DNA from: Actinoallomurus spadix
Lineage (GTDB): Bacteria; Actinomycetota; Actinomycetes; Streptosporangiales; Streptosporangiaceae
Reading direction: 5' to 3'
Length of the DNA stretch: 64,000 nt
NCBI RefSeq assembly: GCF_024055725.1
Contig: NZ_JAMXMX010000017.1
Span: forward strand, 1 to 64,000
The position numbers and the translations under genes were made by a program. Of this stretch, positions 25,023 through 33,735 are shown one piece after another. How positions within the stretch are numbered: position 1 is the first letter of the stretch; the number at the start of each line of letters is the position of its first letter. The notes under the pieces are model-generated. The model was not told the DNA's origin and ran no database searches. It saw only the letters and a list, made by a program, of their open reading frames with translations.

Positions 25023-26591
25023 GCTGAAAGCGTCATGCCCCTCTGCCGATGCCCTGCTCTCCAGGAGCTCCGTCTCGTCCGCGGCGGCCGGCCGGGGCGG
25101 GCCGGCCTTCTTCAGCGGCACCTCCTTGACGGCGAGGGCGAGGGCGAACGCGGCGGCGCACAGTACCGCGATCACCAGGAAGATCTGCCCGGTCGCGTCG
25201 GCGACCCCGTCCGCGTAGGCGGCCCTGGCCGCGGCGGGCAGCGTGGCCGGTGTTCCGGAGCCGGTGGCGCCGGGCAGGTGGTGCCGGACCGCGCGGGTGA
25301 ACATCGACCCGAACGCCGCGATCGCGAGGGAGCCACCGAGTGTGCGGAACAGCTGGGCCGACGACATCGCGGCGCCCATGTCGCGCAGCCCGACGCTGTT
25401 CTGCGCGATCGTGGTGGCCATCTGCATCAGGAAGCCGAGTCCGACGCCGATGAGCACCATGGACGAGGAGGTGGCGAGGCGGGAGGTGCCGGCGTCCATG
25501 GTGGCCAGGAGGGCCGCGCCGGCGGTCAGGAAGGCCGCGCCGAGCACGGGGAAGATCTTGTACCTGCCGGTGGCGGACATCACCTTGCCCGCGATGGTGG
25601 AGACGATCACGATCGGGACCAGCATCGGCACCATGAGGAGTCCCGAGCCGGTGGCCGACGCGCCCTGCACGGTCTGCTGGAAGAGCGGCAGGTAGAGCCC
25701 GCCGCCGAACATCACCACGCCCGCGACCAGGATCATGCCGAGGGCGAGCGGGAGGTTGCGGTGCCCCGTGAAGATCCGCAGCGGCATGAGCGGCTCCGCA
25801 GCCCTCTTCTGGCGGGCGATGAACCCGGCGAGCCCGGCGGAGGTGGCGGCGCCGAGCCCGACGATCTGCCAGGAGCCCCAGGCGTAGGTGGTCCCCGCCC
25901 AGGTCGTGGCCAGCACGGCGGCGGTGATCGTGGCCGTCAGGAGCGCGATGCCCGGCCAGTCGATGGTCGCCTTGCCGCGGTTGAGGGGCAGGTACAGCTT
26001 CGCCCCCAGCCAGGCGAAGGCGAGCACGCCGAGCGGCAGGTTGAGGTAGAACGCCCAGCGCCAGCCGAGGTGACCGGTGACGAAGCCGCCCAGCAGCGGC
26101 CCGCCGATCGTGCCGATCGCCAGCACCGACGCCGACATGCCCTGGTACCTGCCGCGCTCCCGCGGTGGGACCAGCGCGCCGATCAGCGCGAACGCCCCCG
26201 CGCCGATCCCGCCCGCTCCGATGCCCTGCAGAGCACGGGCGAGGATGAGCCAGGTCATGGACTGCGCCGCTCCGCACACCGCGGATCCGGCGACGAACAC
26301 CGCCACCGAGGCGAGGTAGGTGTGCTTGCGGCCGTACAGGTCGCCGAGTTTGCCCCACACCGGGGTCGTCACGGCGGTGACGAGGGTGTACGCGGTCACC
26401 ACCCAGGAGATGTGCCGCAGACCGCCCAGGTCGCCGACGATCGTCGGCATCGCGGTGCCGACGACCATGGTGTCGAGCATCGACAGCAGCATCGCGAGCA
26501 TCACGCCGAGCAGGACCCAGCGCACGTTCGGGGAGGTGGTGGCTCCGGCGGCCGGACCGCCGGGGGAGGGGGGAGGGGTGGACGCGGGCAT
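25017..26591 (-). CDS. DHA2-family multidrug efflux MFS transporter (second)
   Basis: 524 residues, 14 helices. It has the LDTMVVGTAMPTIVGDLGG helix 1 signature and motif A GKLGDLYGRKHTY, both typical of EmrB/QacA-like antiporters. ATG 26591 is chosen because AAAGG lies upstream and the longer frame would place 35 atypical residues first. It is divergent from a TetR gene 152 bases away. It is not a close duplicate of the transporter at 22.8 kb. Confidence 0.9.
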   Translation of the reverse strand: MPASTPPPSPGGPAAGATTSPNVRWVLLGVMLAMLLSMLDTMVVGTAMPTIVGDLGGLRHISWVVTAYTLVTAVTTPVWGKLGDLYGRKHTYLASVAVFVAGSAVCGAAQSMTWLILARALQGIGAGGIGAGAFALIGALVPPRERGRYQGMSASVLAIGTIGGPLLGGFVTGHLGWRWAFYLNLPLGVLAFAWLGAKLYLPLNRGKATIDWPGIALLTATITAAVLATTWAGTTYAWGSWQIVGLGAATSAGLAGFIARQKRAAEPLMPLRIFTGHRNLPLALGMILVAGVVMFGGGLYLPLFQQTVQGASATGSGLLMVPMLVPIVIVSTIAGKVMSATGRYKIFPVLGAAFLTAGAALLATMDAGTSRLATSSSMVLIGVGLGFLMQMATTIAQNSVGLRDMGAAMSSAQLFRTLGGSLAIAAFGSMFTRAVRHHLPGATGSGTPATLPAAARAAYADGVADATGQIFLVIAVLCAAAFALALAVKEVPLKKAGPPRPAAADETELLESRASAEGHDAFSG

Positions 26592-26743
26592 GCGGAACGG
26601 ACCTTTCACCAGGGGAAGGGCGTCGGCGAAGAAGGGCCGGGGTACGGCCGGCCCGACCGACCGTTCCACGAAAGCACACCCGTTCAATAACTGCAACGGT
26701 ACAACTTTTCACTCGGGTTAACCGGGCGGGTAGGATCGGCGCC

Positions 26744-27358
26744 ATGACGGACGCGTCGACGGCACCAGCACCACTGGGCCGGCGTGAGCGCAAGAAGGCC
26801 GCCACCCGGCAGGCCCTCGCGGACGCCGCCCTGCGCCTCTTCCTCGAACACGGCTACGACCAGGTGGGCATCAGGGACATCGCCGACGCCGCCGACGTCT
26901 CCACCACCACCCTGTTCAAGCACTTCCCCAGCAAGGAGGCCCTCGTCTTCGACGAGGACGCCGCGCTGGAGGCCGCCCTGGTCGCCGCCGTACGGGACCG
27001 GCCCGAGGGGTGGTCGATCCCCCGTGCCCTGCGCGAGTACGTCGGGCGCTCCCGGCGGAACAAGGGCGACGACGCCGACGAGCACTTCACCCGATTCGTC
27101 GAACTCGTCGAGAACACTCCCGAACTGCGCGAGTACGAGCGCCGCATGTGGATGCGCCACGAGACCGCCCTGGCCCGGACGATCGCCGAGGAGACGGGCG
27201 CGCCCGCCGGCGATCCGACCTGCCGGGCACTGGCCCACTTCGCCCTCGCGACCCGCTACCTCACCTCCGAGGGGACCGACGCCGACACCGCCATCGCCCG
27301 CGCCTTCGCGTTGCTCGAACACGGCTGGAACACGGCCATCGGCGGCGCCCAGGACTGA
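26744..27358 (+). CDS. TetR-family regulator, likely repressor of the divergent transporter
   Basis: 204 residues. The helix-turn-helix is IRDIADAADVSTTTLFKHFPSKE (about residues 45-67), with an all-helical C-terminal domain. It is divergent from the second DHA2 transporter. The shared promoter region is AT-rich for this genome (26685-26720) and contains a GTTGTACC/GTTGCAG direct repeat on the minus strand, but I found no clear palindrome. Confidence 0.87.
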   Translation: MTDASTAPAPLGRRERKKAATRQALADAALRLFLEHGYDQVGIRDIADAADVSTTTLFKHFPSKEALVFDEDAALEAALVAAVRDRPEGWSIPRALREYVGRSRRNKGDDADEHFTRFVELVENTPELREYERRMWMRHETALARTIAEETGAPAGDPTCRALAHFALATRYLTSEGTDADTAIARAFALLEHGWNTAIGGAQD

Positions 27359-27424
27359 TCCGCACCGAACCGGGAGGGTCGCCTGTCCCACGGGTAAGAC
27401 CGGACTCACGATCATCTGGATCTC

Positions 27425-28186
27425 ATGGGTCGCTCAGGAACAGCCCCTACGCTTTCACCCGTGCACTCGCTCCTCAGGCGCTATCCCCTGCCCATGCTGT
27501 TCATCCTGGCGTTCTGCGCCGTCTCGGCCGTCTACGCGTACGGCCTGGAGCCGGCCCAGCAGCGCTCGGTCGTCGCCACGACGGCCACGAACCTGGTGAA
27601 CCTGAGGAGCGACCCCTTCGGCACCATGATCGCCTCGGCGTTCGTGGCCGAGACCGCGCCGTGGATGTGGGTGGCCCTGGCGGTCGTCGGGCTGTTCCCC
27701 GTGGCGCACCGGTTCGGCAACGTCCGGACCCTGGCGCTGGTCGGCGGAGCCCAGGTCATCGGCACGCTCATCAGCGAGGGCCTGCTCGCCTGGCGGATCT
27801 CGACCGGCGCCCTGCCCGCATCCATGCGCCACATCGACGACGTCGGCCCGTCCTACGTCATCGCCTCGGCGCTCGTCGCCACGATGCTGTACGGCGCCGA
27901 GCCCCTCGTCCGCACCGCCCGGCACGGCCACTGGCTCTTCGACCGCCTGCCGAGCCGCTGGTGGCGCATCGGCGCCGGGGTGGCCCTGGCCTTCCTCGCA
28001 CCGCACCTGTTCAGCGGCCTGGACCACCTGGACGTGGCCGCGGTCGGCCACCTCGTCGCCATGCTCGCCGGCGCCGCCACCGGCCTGCTCTTCGCCCGCC
28101 GCGAGCGGCCGGAAACGGACCAGGACGGCCCCGGCGGAGCCGGACCACGAGACCTCGCCCGCGAGGCCGTCCTCGGCAGGGCCTGA
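27425..28186 (+). CDS. Rhomboid-like membrane protein
   Basis: 253 residues with about six hydrophobic helices. LRSDPFGTMIASAFV near helix 1-2 and the His in AAVGHLVAMLAG near the end match the rhomboid-like families of actinomycetes. The catalytic serine would be in GPSYVIAS, where canonical proteases have Gly-x-Ser-Gly; here the residue after Ser is Tyr, so peptidase activity is uncertain. The Arg/Asp-rich tail is cytoplasmic. Start ATG 27425 has a weak site; GTG 27461 is an alternative. Confidence 0.7.
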   Translation: MGRSGTAPTLSPVHSLLRRYPLPMLFILAFCAVSAVYAYGLEPAQQRSVVATTATNLVNLRSDPFGTMIASAFVAETAPWMWVALAVVGLFPVAHRFGNVRTLALVGGAQVIGTLISEGLLAWRISTGALPASMRHIDDVGPSYVIASALVATMLYGAEPLVRTARHGHWLFDRLPSRWWRIGAGVALAFLAPHLFSGLDHLDVAAVGHLVAMLAGAATGLLFARRERPETDQDGPGGAGPRDLAREAVLGRA

Positions 28187-28210
28187 CGCCAAAGCCGTCT
28201 CGACCAGCCA

Positions 28211-28236
28211 CTGTGACGCCGGTGACGACGTCACAG
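28211..28236. terminator. Hairpin after the rhomboid-like gene
   Basis: Perfect 8-base arms CTGTGACG and CGTCACAG with a 10-base loop, 25 bases after the stop and before the end of the convergent sigma-like gene. A moderate terminator candidate. Confidence 0.5.
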
Positions 28237-28339
28237 GCCCGGCAAATCGGTCAACCGTCCGTCAACTTCGGCGGCACCGTGGCCATGGCGGCGGCAAAGC
28301 GCTCCGCCGCTCGCCACGAACGGGACTTCGAGACAGGCC

Positions 28340-29557
28340 CTAAGACTTCTTCGGGGCGGACTTCTCCGGGGCCGGGGTCGCGGTCGGGCTTCCGTGGCCT
28401 CCGCGGACCGGCACCGGGAGAGGGAACGTCGACAGGCTCGGTGCGGGCGTCGGCGTGGAGGCGGTCGGAGACGGCGTCGGGGTGCCGGACGGGGCCGGGC
28501 TCGTGGGGGACACGGGCGGGCGGCTCGGCGTCGGTGCCGGCGAGGACGAGGCGCGCGTGGCCGAGGCCGACGGGGACGGGGCCACGCTCTTCGGCGCGGT
28601 GCGCGGAACGCCGACGTGAGAGGCTCCGTCGCCCGGCGCCCCGGCCCGGCCCGGCGACGGGCGGCTCGTCGAAGTGCCTTGACGCACCAGCCTGCTGTTG
28701 TCGCCGACGTGGGAGACGCCCTGGTCGGGCCCGCCCGGCCAGACGAGGATCGCGCCGACGACCGCCGCGGCGCAGGCGGCCAGGGTGAGCGTCTCGGTGA
28801 GCAGCGCGTTGCGCCGCCGGGGCCCGCGCCGGTGGCGGGCGAGTGCCGGGGTGTCCGGCCTGGCGTGCCTCGGGTGGTGCCCGGTCGCCGCGGACGCCGG
28901 TGCGAACACCCCGTCGAGGGACAGGGGCAGGCCGTCGGCGTCGGACAGCGGCACACCGGCGGGCGCGCGCACGGCCGCGGCGCAGGCGGCGACCACCTCG
29001 TCCCGCAGGGACGCGGGCGGCTCGGCCGCGCGCCTGCTCACCAGCGCGGGCAGGCGGCCCTTCGCGAGCGCCGTCAGCAACTCCTCGTCCGCCGCGGTGC
29101 CGGCCTCCAGCACGGTGACGACGGCCTGTTCGAGCCGGCGGCGCGCCTGGCGGGCGAGCAGCTCGGCGGTGTCGTCCGCCACTCCGGTGAGCCGCGCGAG
29201 CCCCTCGGCGTCGAGCGCGCCGGTCAGCGCGAGCGCCTCCCGGTGCTCGGGGCGCAGGCGGGCCAGGGCGCGCTCCAGCGCGGGCGCCCCCGGCTCCGCG
29301 GCGACGGTGCGCGTCAGGGCGCCGCGGCGCAGCAGCTCCGCCCGAGCCAGCGCGTGCAGCCAGAGGGGCAGCGCGTCGTCGTTGGACGGGGCTTCGGCGC
29401 GGTGCCGGGCGGCGGCGGCGAAGGCGTCCCGCACGGCGTCGGCGGCCTCGTCACCGGCCATGCGGTGGCAGTAGGCGTGGATCCGCGGCCCGTGCTCGTC
29501 GTAGAGCAGGCCGAAGACCTCCGGCTCGCCGGCGCGCAGCGCCTCCGTCAGGGACAC
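28340..29557 (-). CDS. ECF sigma-factor-like protein with membrane anchor and Pro/Ser/Thr-rich tail
   Basis: 405 residues. Residues about 1-150 resemble ECF sigma regions 2 and 4 (RAGEPEVFGLLYDEHGPRIHAYCHRM, then LARLRPEHREALALTGALDAEGLARLTGV), although the region 2 core is weak. A middle domain follows, then one hydrophobic segment (LTETLTLAACAAAVVGAILV) and about 130 residues of Pro/Ser/Thr-rich low complexity. If the topology is right, the sigma-like part is cytoplasmic and the tail lies outside, so this would be a membrane-tethered regulator. GTG 29557 is chosen for its GGAG site at 7 bases; GTG 29590 is possible. The gene stands alone. Confidence 0.7.
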   Translation of the reverse strand: MSLTEALRAGEPEVFGLLYDEHGPRIHAYCHRMAGDEAADAVRDAFAAAARHRAEAPSNDDALPLWLHALARAELLRRGALTRTVAAEPGAPALERALARLRPEHREALALTGALDAEGLARLTGVADDTAELLARQARRRLEQAVVTVLEAGTAADEELLTALAKGRLPALVSRRAAEPPASLRDEVVAACAAAVRAPAGVPLSDADGLPLSLDGVFAPASAATGHHPRHARPDTPALARHRRGPRRRNALLTETLTLAACAAAVVGAILVWPGGPDQGVSHVGDNSRLVRQGTSTSRPSPGRAGAPGDGASHVGVPRTAPKSVAPSPSASATRASSSPAPTPSRPPVSPTSPAPSGTPTPSPTASTPTPAPSLSTFPLPVPVRGGHGSPTATPAPEKSAPKKS

Positions 29558-29653
29558 CTTCCGACTCCGTTTCACCGCTGGGCTCGTCACTGCAGGTAAA
29601 GAGCAAGCTACCAGGGTGGCAAAAATCGGTGCCAGCGGAAATCGCCCGGGCGA

Positions 29654-30151
29654 TCAGGCGGCGGGGTCCAGGGGGCGGAGTTCGTCGGCGTAGCTGACCG
29701 AGACGCGGCGCATGACGCCGCCGTCGTCGATGGAGTACTGCCCCATGCGCCAGAGCGGGGGCGAGTAGGCGTGGATGGAGACGCTGCGGTCCGCAACCCC
29801 GACCAGGCGGTGGATGTGCTCGGGTCCAAAGCAGAACGAGGCGCCCGCCTCCACCTTCACCTCGACGTGCTCGCCGCCGATCCGGGGGTTGCACTCCATG
29901 AGGACGCCGTCGACGACCGTGACCGCGCCGGAGGAGATGTCGTGGTCGTGCCAGCCGGTGTCGCTCTCCGGCGTCCAGCACAGCAGCCACACGTCGACGT
30001 ACTCGTCCCGGTGCAGCGACACGTAGTGGCGGTGGCCGTCGGGGAAGTCGACCAGCTCGCGCCACTCCTCGGGGCGGGCGGCCAGGTCGTCGACGAGCCG
30101 GCGCAGTTCGTGCCGGTCGAGGCTTCGTTCGGGCAGGGACTCGAAGGCCAC
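29654..30151 (-). CDS. Cysteine dioxygenase-like cupin
   Basis: 165 residues. The iron-binding cupin motif is WHDHDISSGAVTVVDG (His68, His70) with the third histidine in FGPEHIHRLVG (112-114), the pattern of bacterial cysteine dioxygenases, which oxidise cysteine to cysteine sulfinate with O2 and Fe(II). GTG 30151 follows GGAAAGG. It is 5 bases after the amidohydrolase gene, so the two are one operon, divergent from egtA. In this setting it could balance cysteine going into ergothioneine synthesis or act on a related thiol; that is inference. Confidence 0.83.
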   Translation of the reverse strand: MAFESLPERSLDRHELRRLVDDLAARPEEWRELVDFPDGHRHYVSLHRDEYVDVWLLCWTPESDTGWHDHDISSGAVTVVDGVLMECNPRIGGEHVEVKVEAGASFCFGPEHIHRLVGVADRSVSIHAYSPPLWRMGQYSIDDGGVMRRVSVSYADELRPLDPAA

Positions 30152-30156
30152 GGGGG

Positions 30157-31044
30157 TCAGTCCTTTCCAGTGAGGAGCCGGTGCGGGTTGGCCACGCGGA
30201 TGGCGTGCTCGGCGGCGTCGCCGACGCAGAAGTCGCCGGGGATACGGGCGTACGGGCGGTCGGAGCCGCTGACGATCGTGTCGATGCCGATCGCCCGGAC
30301 GGTGGCGTCGACGGCACGGGGTCCGTAGGAGGAGGTCTCGACGTAGGCGTCCGGGTCGACCTGGCCGCGTCCGCCGCCGCGTGCGGCGAACCGCTCGCCG
30401 TGGATGGGGGCGAGCCCGGCGAGCAGGGCGAAGCAGACGCGGAGCCGTGGGTGGCGGGGCCGGCCGAAGGCGCGGAAGGCGAACCAGGCGGCGTGCATCT
30501 GGTGGACGTACGGCACGAGCGCGGGCCACCATGCCGGGCCGTCCGCGGCCGGGGCCGGGCCGGGGTGGACGAACAGCGGCAGCCCGCGCTCCTCCAGCAC
30601 GGTGAGGAGGGGCGCGCAGCGCTCGTAGCCGGCCGCGTCGAGGAGCGCCGTGGCGGGCAGCTGCAGGCCGGCGAGGCCCTGGTCGAGGAGCCGGGCGAGG
30701 GCCGGCGCGTCGATCTCGGCGAGGCCGGCGGCGGCCCACGCGCGGAACGGCGCGGGTAGCGCGAGCGCGTCCGCGTGGTAGGCGTCGAGGAGAGGGGTGG
30801 CCTGGTCGGGCGGCAGCGATTCCACGCCGAGCGGAGCGGACAGTGAGGTCAGCACGAGACCGAGGCCGTCCCGCGCGGCCTCGTCGGCGCGGCGCCGGAG
30901 GTCGTGGTCGGCCGGGTCGACGTCGTACGGGGCCTCGCCCGCGAGGTGGAGCGTCCAGCCGTCGAGCCGGGGGGTCTCGGTGCGTCGTCTGAGGGCGTCC
31001 AGGAAGGCCGGGCCCCAGAGGTGCTGGTGCACGTCGATGCGCAC
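30157..31044 (-). CDS. Amidohydrolase-2 family protein (TIM-barrel metal hydrolase)
   Basis: 295 residues. It begins with IDVHQHLWG (metal-binding His-x-His) and continues as a TIM barrel with LFVHPGPAP, an HPRLRVCF-containing segment and the terminal metal Asp in IVSGSDRPYAR. Members include decarboxylases and lactone or amide hydrolases; the substrate is unknown. GTG 31044 has AGGAG 8 bases upstream. First gene of the pair with the cysteine dioxygenase, reading away from egtA across a promoter full of CGGTTCA repeats. Confidence 0.8.
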   Translation of the reverse strand: MRIDVHQHLWGPAFLDALRRRTETPRLDGWTLHLAGEAPYDVDPADHDLRRRADEAARDGLGLVLTSLSAPLGVESLPPDQATPLLDAYHADALALPAPFRAWAAAGLAEIDAPALARLLDQGLAGLQLPATALLDAAGYERCAPLLTVLEERGLPLFVHPGPAPAADGPAWWPALVPYVHQMHAAWFAFRAFGRPRHPRLRVCFALLAGLAPIHGERFAARGGGRGQVDPDAYVETSSYGPRAVDATVRAIGIDTIVSGSDRPYARIPGDFCVGDAAEHAIRVANPHRLLTGKD

Positions 31045-31076
31045 GCGAGTGCTCCTTCCTTGCACGTCAGGGACAC

Positions 31077-31128
31077 TGAACCGGTTCACTGAACCGTATC
31101 AGTGTAGCGGTTCAGTGGAACGGTTCAC
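31077..31128. promoter_or_regulatory. Operator array in the divergent amidohydrolase/egtA promoter
   Basis: Within 52 bases: a perfect 12-base palindrome TGAACCGGTTCA (31077-31088); an inverted repeat with perfect 10-base arms CACTGAACCG and CGGTTCAGTG 11 bases apart (31087-31117); and a near-palindrome GTGGAACGGTTCAC (31115-31128). A further half-site GCGGTTCAGT occurs at 31197-31206 nearer egtA. Even palindromes centred on CG are typical of LacI-family sites, and a LacI gene ends the egt operon, so that protein is the first candidate. Confidence 0.75.
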
Positions 31129-31246
31129 ACCTGCCCCCGTCACCACAACGACATCTGCCGCTTCCCCCAACGAAAGGTGCTTTTCGGATTATTGATGCGG
31201 TTCAGTAGGGAAAGACCTCCGTTCGTTCGCCTGTTCGGAGGTGCCG

Positions 31247-32455
31247 ATGAGCCGACTGACCATCGACGAGGTCTACGAGCACGTCAAAGGCGTGTGCTTC
31301 AAGACCGGCCCGCCCGGCCTGGTCGGGGTCGAGACCGAGTGGTTCGTGGTCGACCGGAACGCCCCGTCGCGGAGCGTCCCGGTGTCGCGCGTCCGCGCGG
31401 TGATGGAGGCGGCCGGCCCGCCGCCCGCCGGAAGCCGCGTCACGTACGAACCCGGCGGCCAGCTCGAGCTCAGCTCGGCCCCGCGGCGCGGCCCCGCCGC
31501 GGCGCACGCCGCCGTCGCCCGCGACATCGCGCACGTCACCGCCCACCTCGCCAAGGAGGACCTGGTCCTCGACGGGCGCGGCGCCGACCCCCGGCCGCCG
31601 GTGTTCCAGGCGACCGCGGGCCGCTACCGGTGCATGCGCGAGTACTTCGGCGAACACGGCCTGCGGATGATGTGCGGCACCGCCTCACTCCAGGTCTGCC
31701 TCGACATCGGCGCGGACGACGCGGACGCCGCCCGGCGCTGGCGGCTCGCCCACGCGCTCGGGCCGGTGCTCGCCGCGGCGTTCGCGAACTCGCCGGGACC
31801 GTCCGCGCGGTCCGGCCGGCAGGTCGTCTGGGAGACGCTCGACCCGGGGCGTACGGCGGCGGTCGGCGGTGACGATCCCGTCGAGGCCTGGGTCCGGTAC
31901 GCCCTCGACGCGCAGGTCATGCTGATCCGCGACGGCTGGCGGGCGGCCCCGGGCATGACGTTCCGGGAGTGGATGGCGACGGGCCGGCCCGACCTCGGCG
32001 ACCTGTCCTACCACCTGTCGACGCTGTTCCCGCCGGTCCGGCCGCAGGGCTGGCTCGAACTCCGGATGATCGACGCGCTGCCGGAGCCGTACTGGCCGGT
32101 GCCGGTCGCCGTGGCCGCCGCGCTGCTCGACGACCCGGTCGCGGCGGACCTCGCGGCCGAGGCCGCCGAACCCGCGCGGGGCCGCTGGCGCCAGGCCGCG
32201 CGCGACGCCCTGACCGACCCGGTGCTGGGCCGCGCCGCGCGCCGCTGTTTCGCCGCCGCCCTGGACGCCCTGCCCCGGCTGGGCGCCGACGCGCTCGTCC
32301 CGGCCGTGGACGCCTACGCCGGGCGCTTCGTCGAACGCGGCCGCTGCCCGGCCGACGAGCGCGCCGGCCACCCCCCGAAACCCGACGTGTTCACGGCCGT
32401 GCCGGGCACCGCGTCGCCCGCCCCGGCCACTGAGGAGGAACCCACGTGGACCTGA
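31247..32455 (+). CDS. egtA: Ergothioneine biosynthesis glutamate-cysteine ligase EgtA
   Basis: 402 residues, GCS2-type glutamate-cysteine ligase. VGVETEWFVVD is the ATP/Mg-binding start and YEPGGQLELSS the conserved substrate loop. It joins glutamate and cysteine to give gamma-glutamylcysteine, the sulfur donor used by EgtB. ATG 31247 follows GGAGG at 31236-31240; the GTG inside that ribosome site is not the start. First gene of egtABCD; its end overlaps egtB by 10 bases. Confidence 0.92.
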   Translation: MSRLTIDEVYEHVKGVCFKTGPPGLVGVETEWFVVDRNAPSRSVPVSRVRAVMEAAGPPPAGSRVTYEPGGQLELSSAPRRGPAAAHAAVARDIAHVTAHLAKEDLVLDGRGADPRPPVFQATAGRYRCMREYFGEHGLRMMCGTASLQVCLDIGADDADAARRWRLAHALGPVLAAAFANSPGPSARSGRQVVWETLDPGRTAAVGGDDPVEAWVRYALDAQVMLIRDGWRAAPGMTFREWMATGRPDLGDLSYHLSTLFPPVRPQGWLELRMIDALPEPYWPVPVAVAAALLDDPVAADLAAEAAEPARGRWRQAARDALTDPVLGRAARRCFAAALDALPRLGADALVPAVDAYAGRFVERGRCPADERAGHPPKPDVFTAVPGTASPAPATEEEPTWT

Positions 32456-33735
32456 AGGAACGGATCGCGGCGGAACTGATCGCCGCGCGCGACCGGAGCG
32501 TCGGCCTCACCCTGGAGGCGCTCGAGGACCCGGACCTGATGGTGCAGGTATCGCCGCTGATGTCCCCCCTGGTCTGGGACCTGGCGCACATCGGCAACTA
32601 CGAGGAGCTGTGGCTGCTGCGCGCCGCCGCGGGCCAGGAGGCGATGCGCCCGGAGATCGACGACCTGTACGACGCCTTCGAGCATCCCCGGGCCGAACGC
32701 CCGAAGCTCCCGCTGCTCACCCCCGCCGAGAGCCGCGCGTACATCGACACCGTACGGGCCAAGGTGCTCGACTCGCTGGAGAAGGTGCCGCTGACCGGGC
32801 CGCTCGCGGAGGGCGGCTTCGTGTACGGGATGGTCATCCAGCACGAGCACCAGCACGACGAGACGATGCTCGCCACCCACCAGCTCCGCAAGGACGGCCC
32901 CGCGCTGCTCGGCTCCGTACCGGAGGAGCCGCCCGCCGGCGCCCCGGCGTCGGCCGGGCACGAGGTGCTGGTCGAGGCGGGCCCGTTCGTCATGGGCACC
33001 TCCGACGACCCGTGGGCGTACGACAACGAGCGCGGCGCCCACACGGTCGACCTGCCCGCCTTCTTCATCGACGTCACGCCGGTGTCGAACGCCGCGTACC
33101 TGGCGTTCATGGACGACGGCGGGTACGACGACCCGCGCTGGTGGAGCGCCGGCGGCTGGGAGTGGCGCACGCGCACTGGGAAGCGGTCGCCCGCCTTCTG
33201 GCGGCGCGAGAACGGCCAGTGGCTGCGGCGGCGGTTCGGCCGGATCGAGCCGGTGCCGCTCGACGAGCCGGTGCAGCACGTCTGCTGGTACGAGGCCGAC
33301 GCCTACGCCCGCTGGGCCGGCAAGCGGCTGCCCACCGAGGCCGAGTGGGAGAAGGCGGCGAGCTGGGACCCGGAGACGGGCCGCAAGCGCCGCCTGCCCT
33401 GGGGCGACACCGGCGAGCACGCGAACCTCGGGCAGCGGATGATGCGGCCCGCGCCGGTCGGCGCCTACCCCGAGGGCGCGTCGGCGTACGGCGTGCGGCA
33501 GCTGCTCGGCGACGTGTGGGAGTGGACGTCGAGCGACTTCCACGGGTACCCGGGCTTCCGCGCGTTCCCCTACAAGGAGTACTCCGAGGTGTTCTTCGGC
33601 GGCGACTACAAGGTGCTGCGCGGCGGTTCGTGGGCGACGCACCCGCTGGCCTGCCGCACGACCTTCCGCAACTGGGACCACCCGATCCGCCGGCAGATCT
33701 TCGCCGGGTTCCGCTGCGCGAGGGACGCCGCCTGA
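32446..33735 (+). CDS. egtB: Hercynine oxygenase EgtB
   Basis: 429 residues: N-terminal DinB_2 helical domain and C-terminal formylglycine-generating-enzyme-like domain. The iron ligands are His48 (LAHIGNYEE) and His133/His137 (HEHQHDE, the HxxxHxE motif), spaced as in characterised EgtB. It couples hercynine with gamma-glutamylcysteine and O2 to a sulfoxide. GTG 32446 has GAGGAGGAA 5 bases upstream. Translationally linked to egtA and egtC. Confidence 0.94.
   Translation: MDLKERIAAELIAARDRSVGLTLEALEDPDLMVQVSPLMSPLVWDLAHIGNYEELWLLRAAAGQEAMRPEIDDLYDAFEHPRAERPKLPLLTPAESRAYIDTVRAKVLDSLEKVPLTGPLAEGGFVYGMVIQHEHQHDETMLATHQLRKDGPALLGSVPEEPPAGAPASAGHEVLVEAGPFVMGTSDDPWAYDNERGAHTVDLPAFFIDVTPVSNAAYLAFMDDGGYDDPRWWSAGGWEWRTRTGKRSPAFWRRENGQWLRRRFGRIEPVPLDEPVQHVCWYEADAYARWAGKRLPTEAEWEKAASWDPETGRKRRLPWGDTGEHANLGQRMMRPAPVGAYPEGASAYGVRQLLGDVWEWTSSDFHGYPGFRAFPYKEYSEVFFGGDYKVLRGGSWATHPLACRTTFRNWDHPIRRQIFAGFRCARDAA

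Noticed and set aside
22847-26591. The two DHA2 transporters as a recent tandem duplication
   Set aside because: Their protein sequences differ clearly, they face opposite ways and each has its own TetR regulator.
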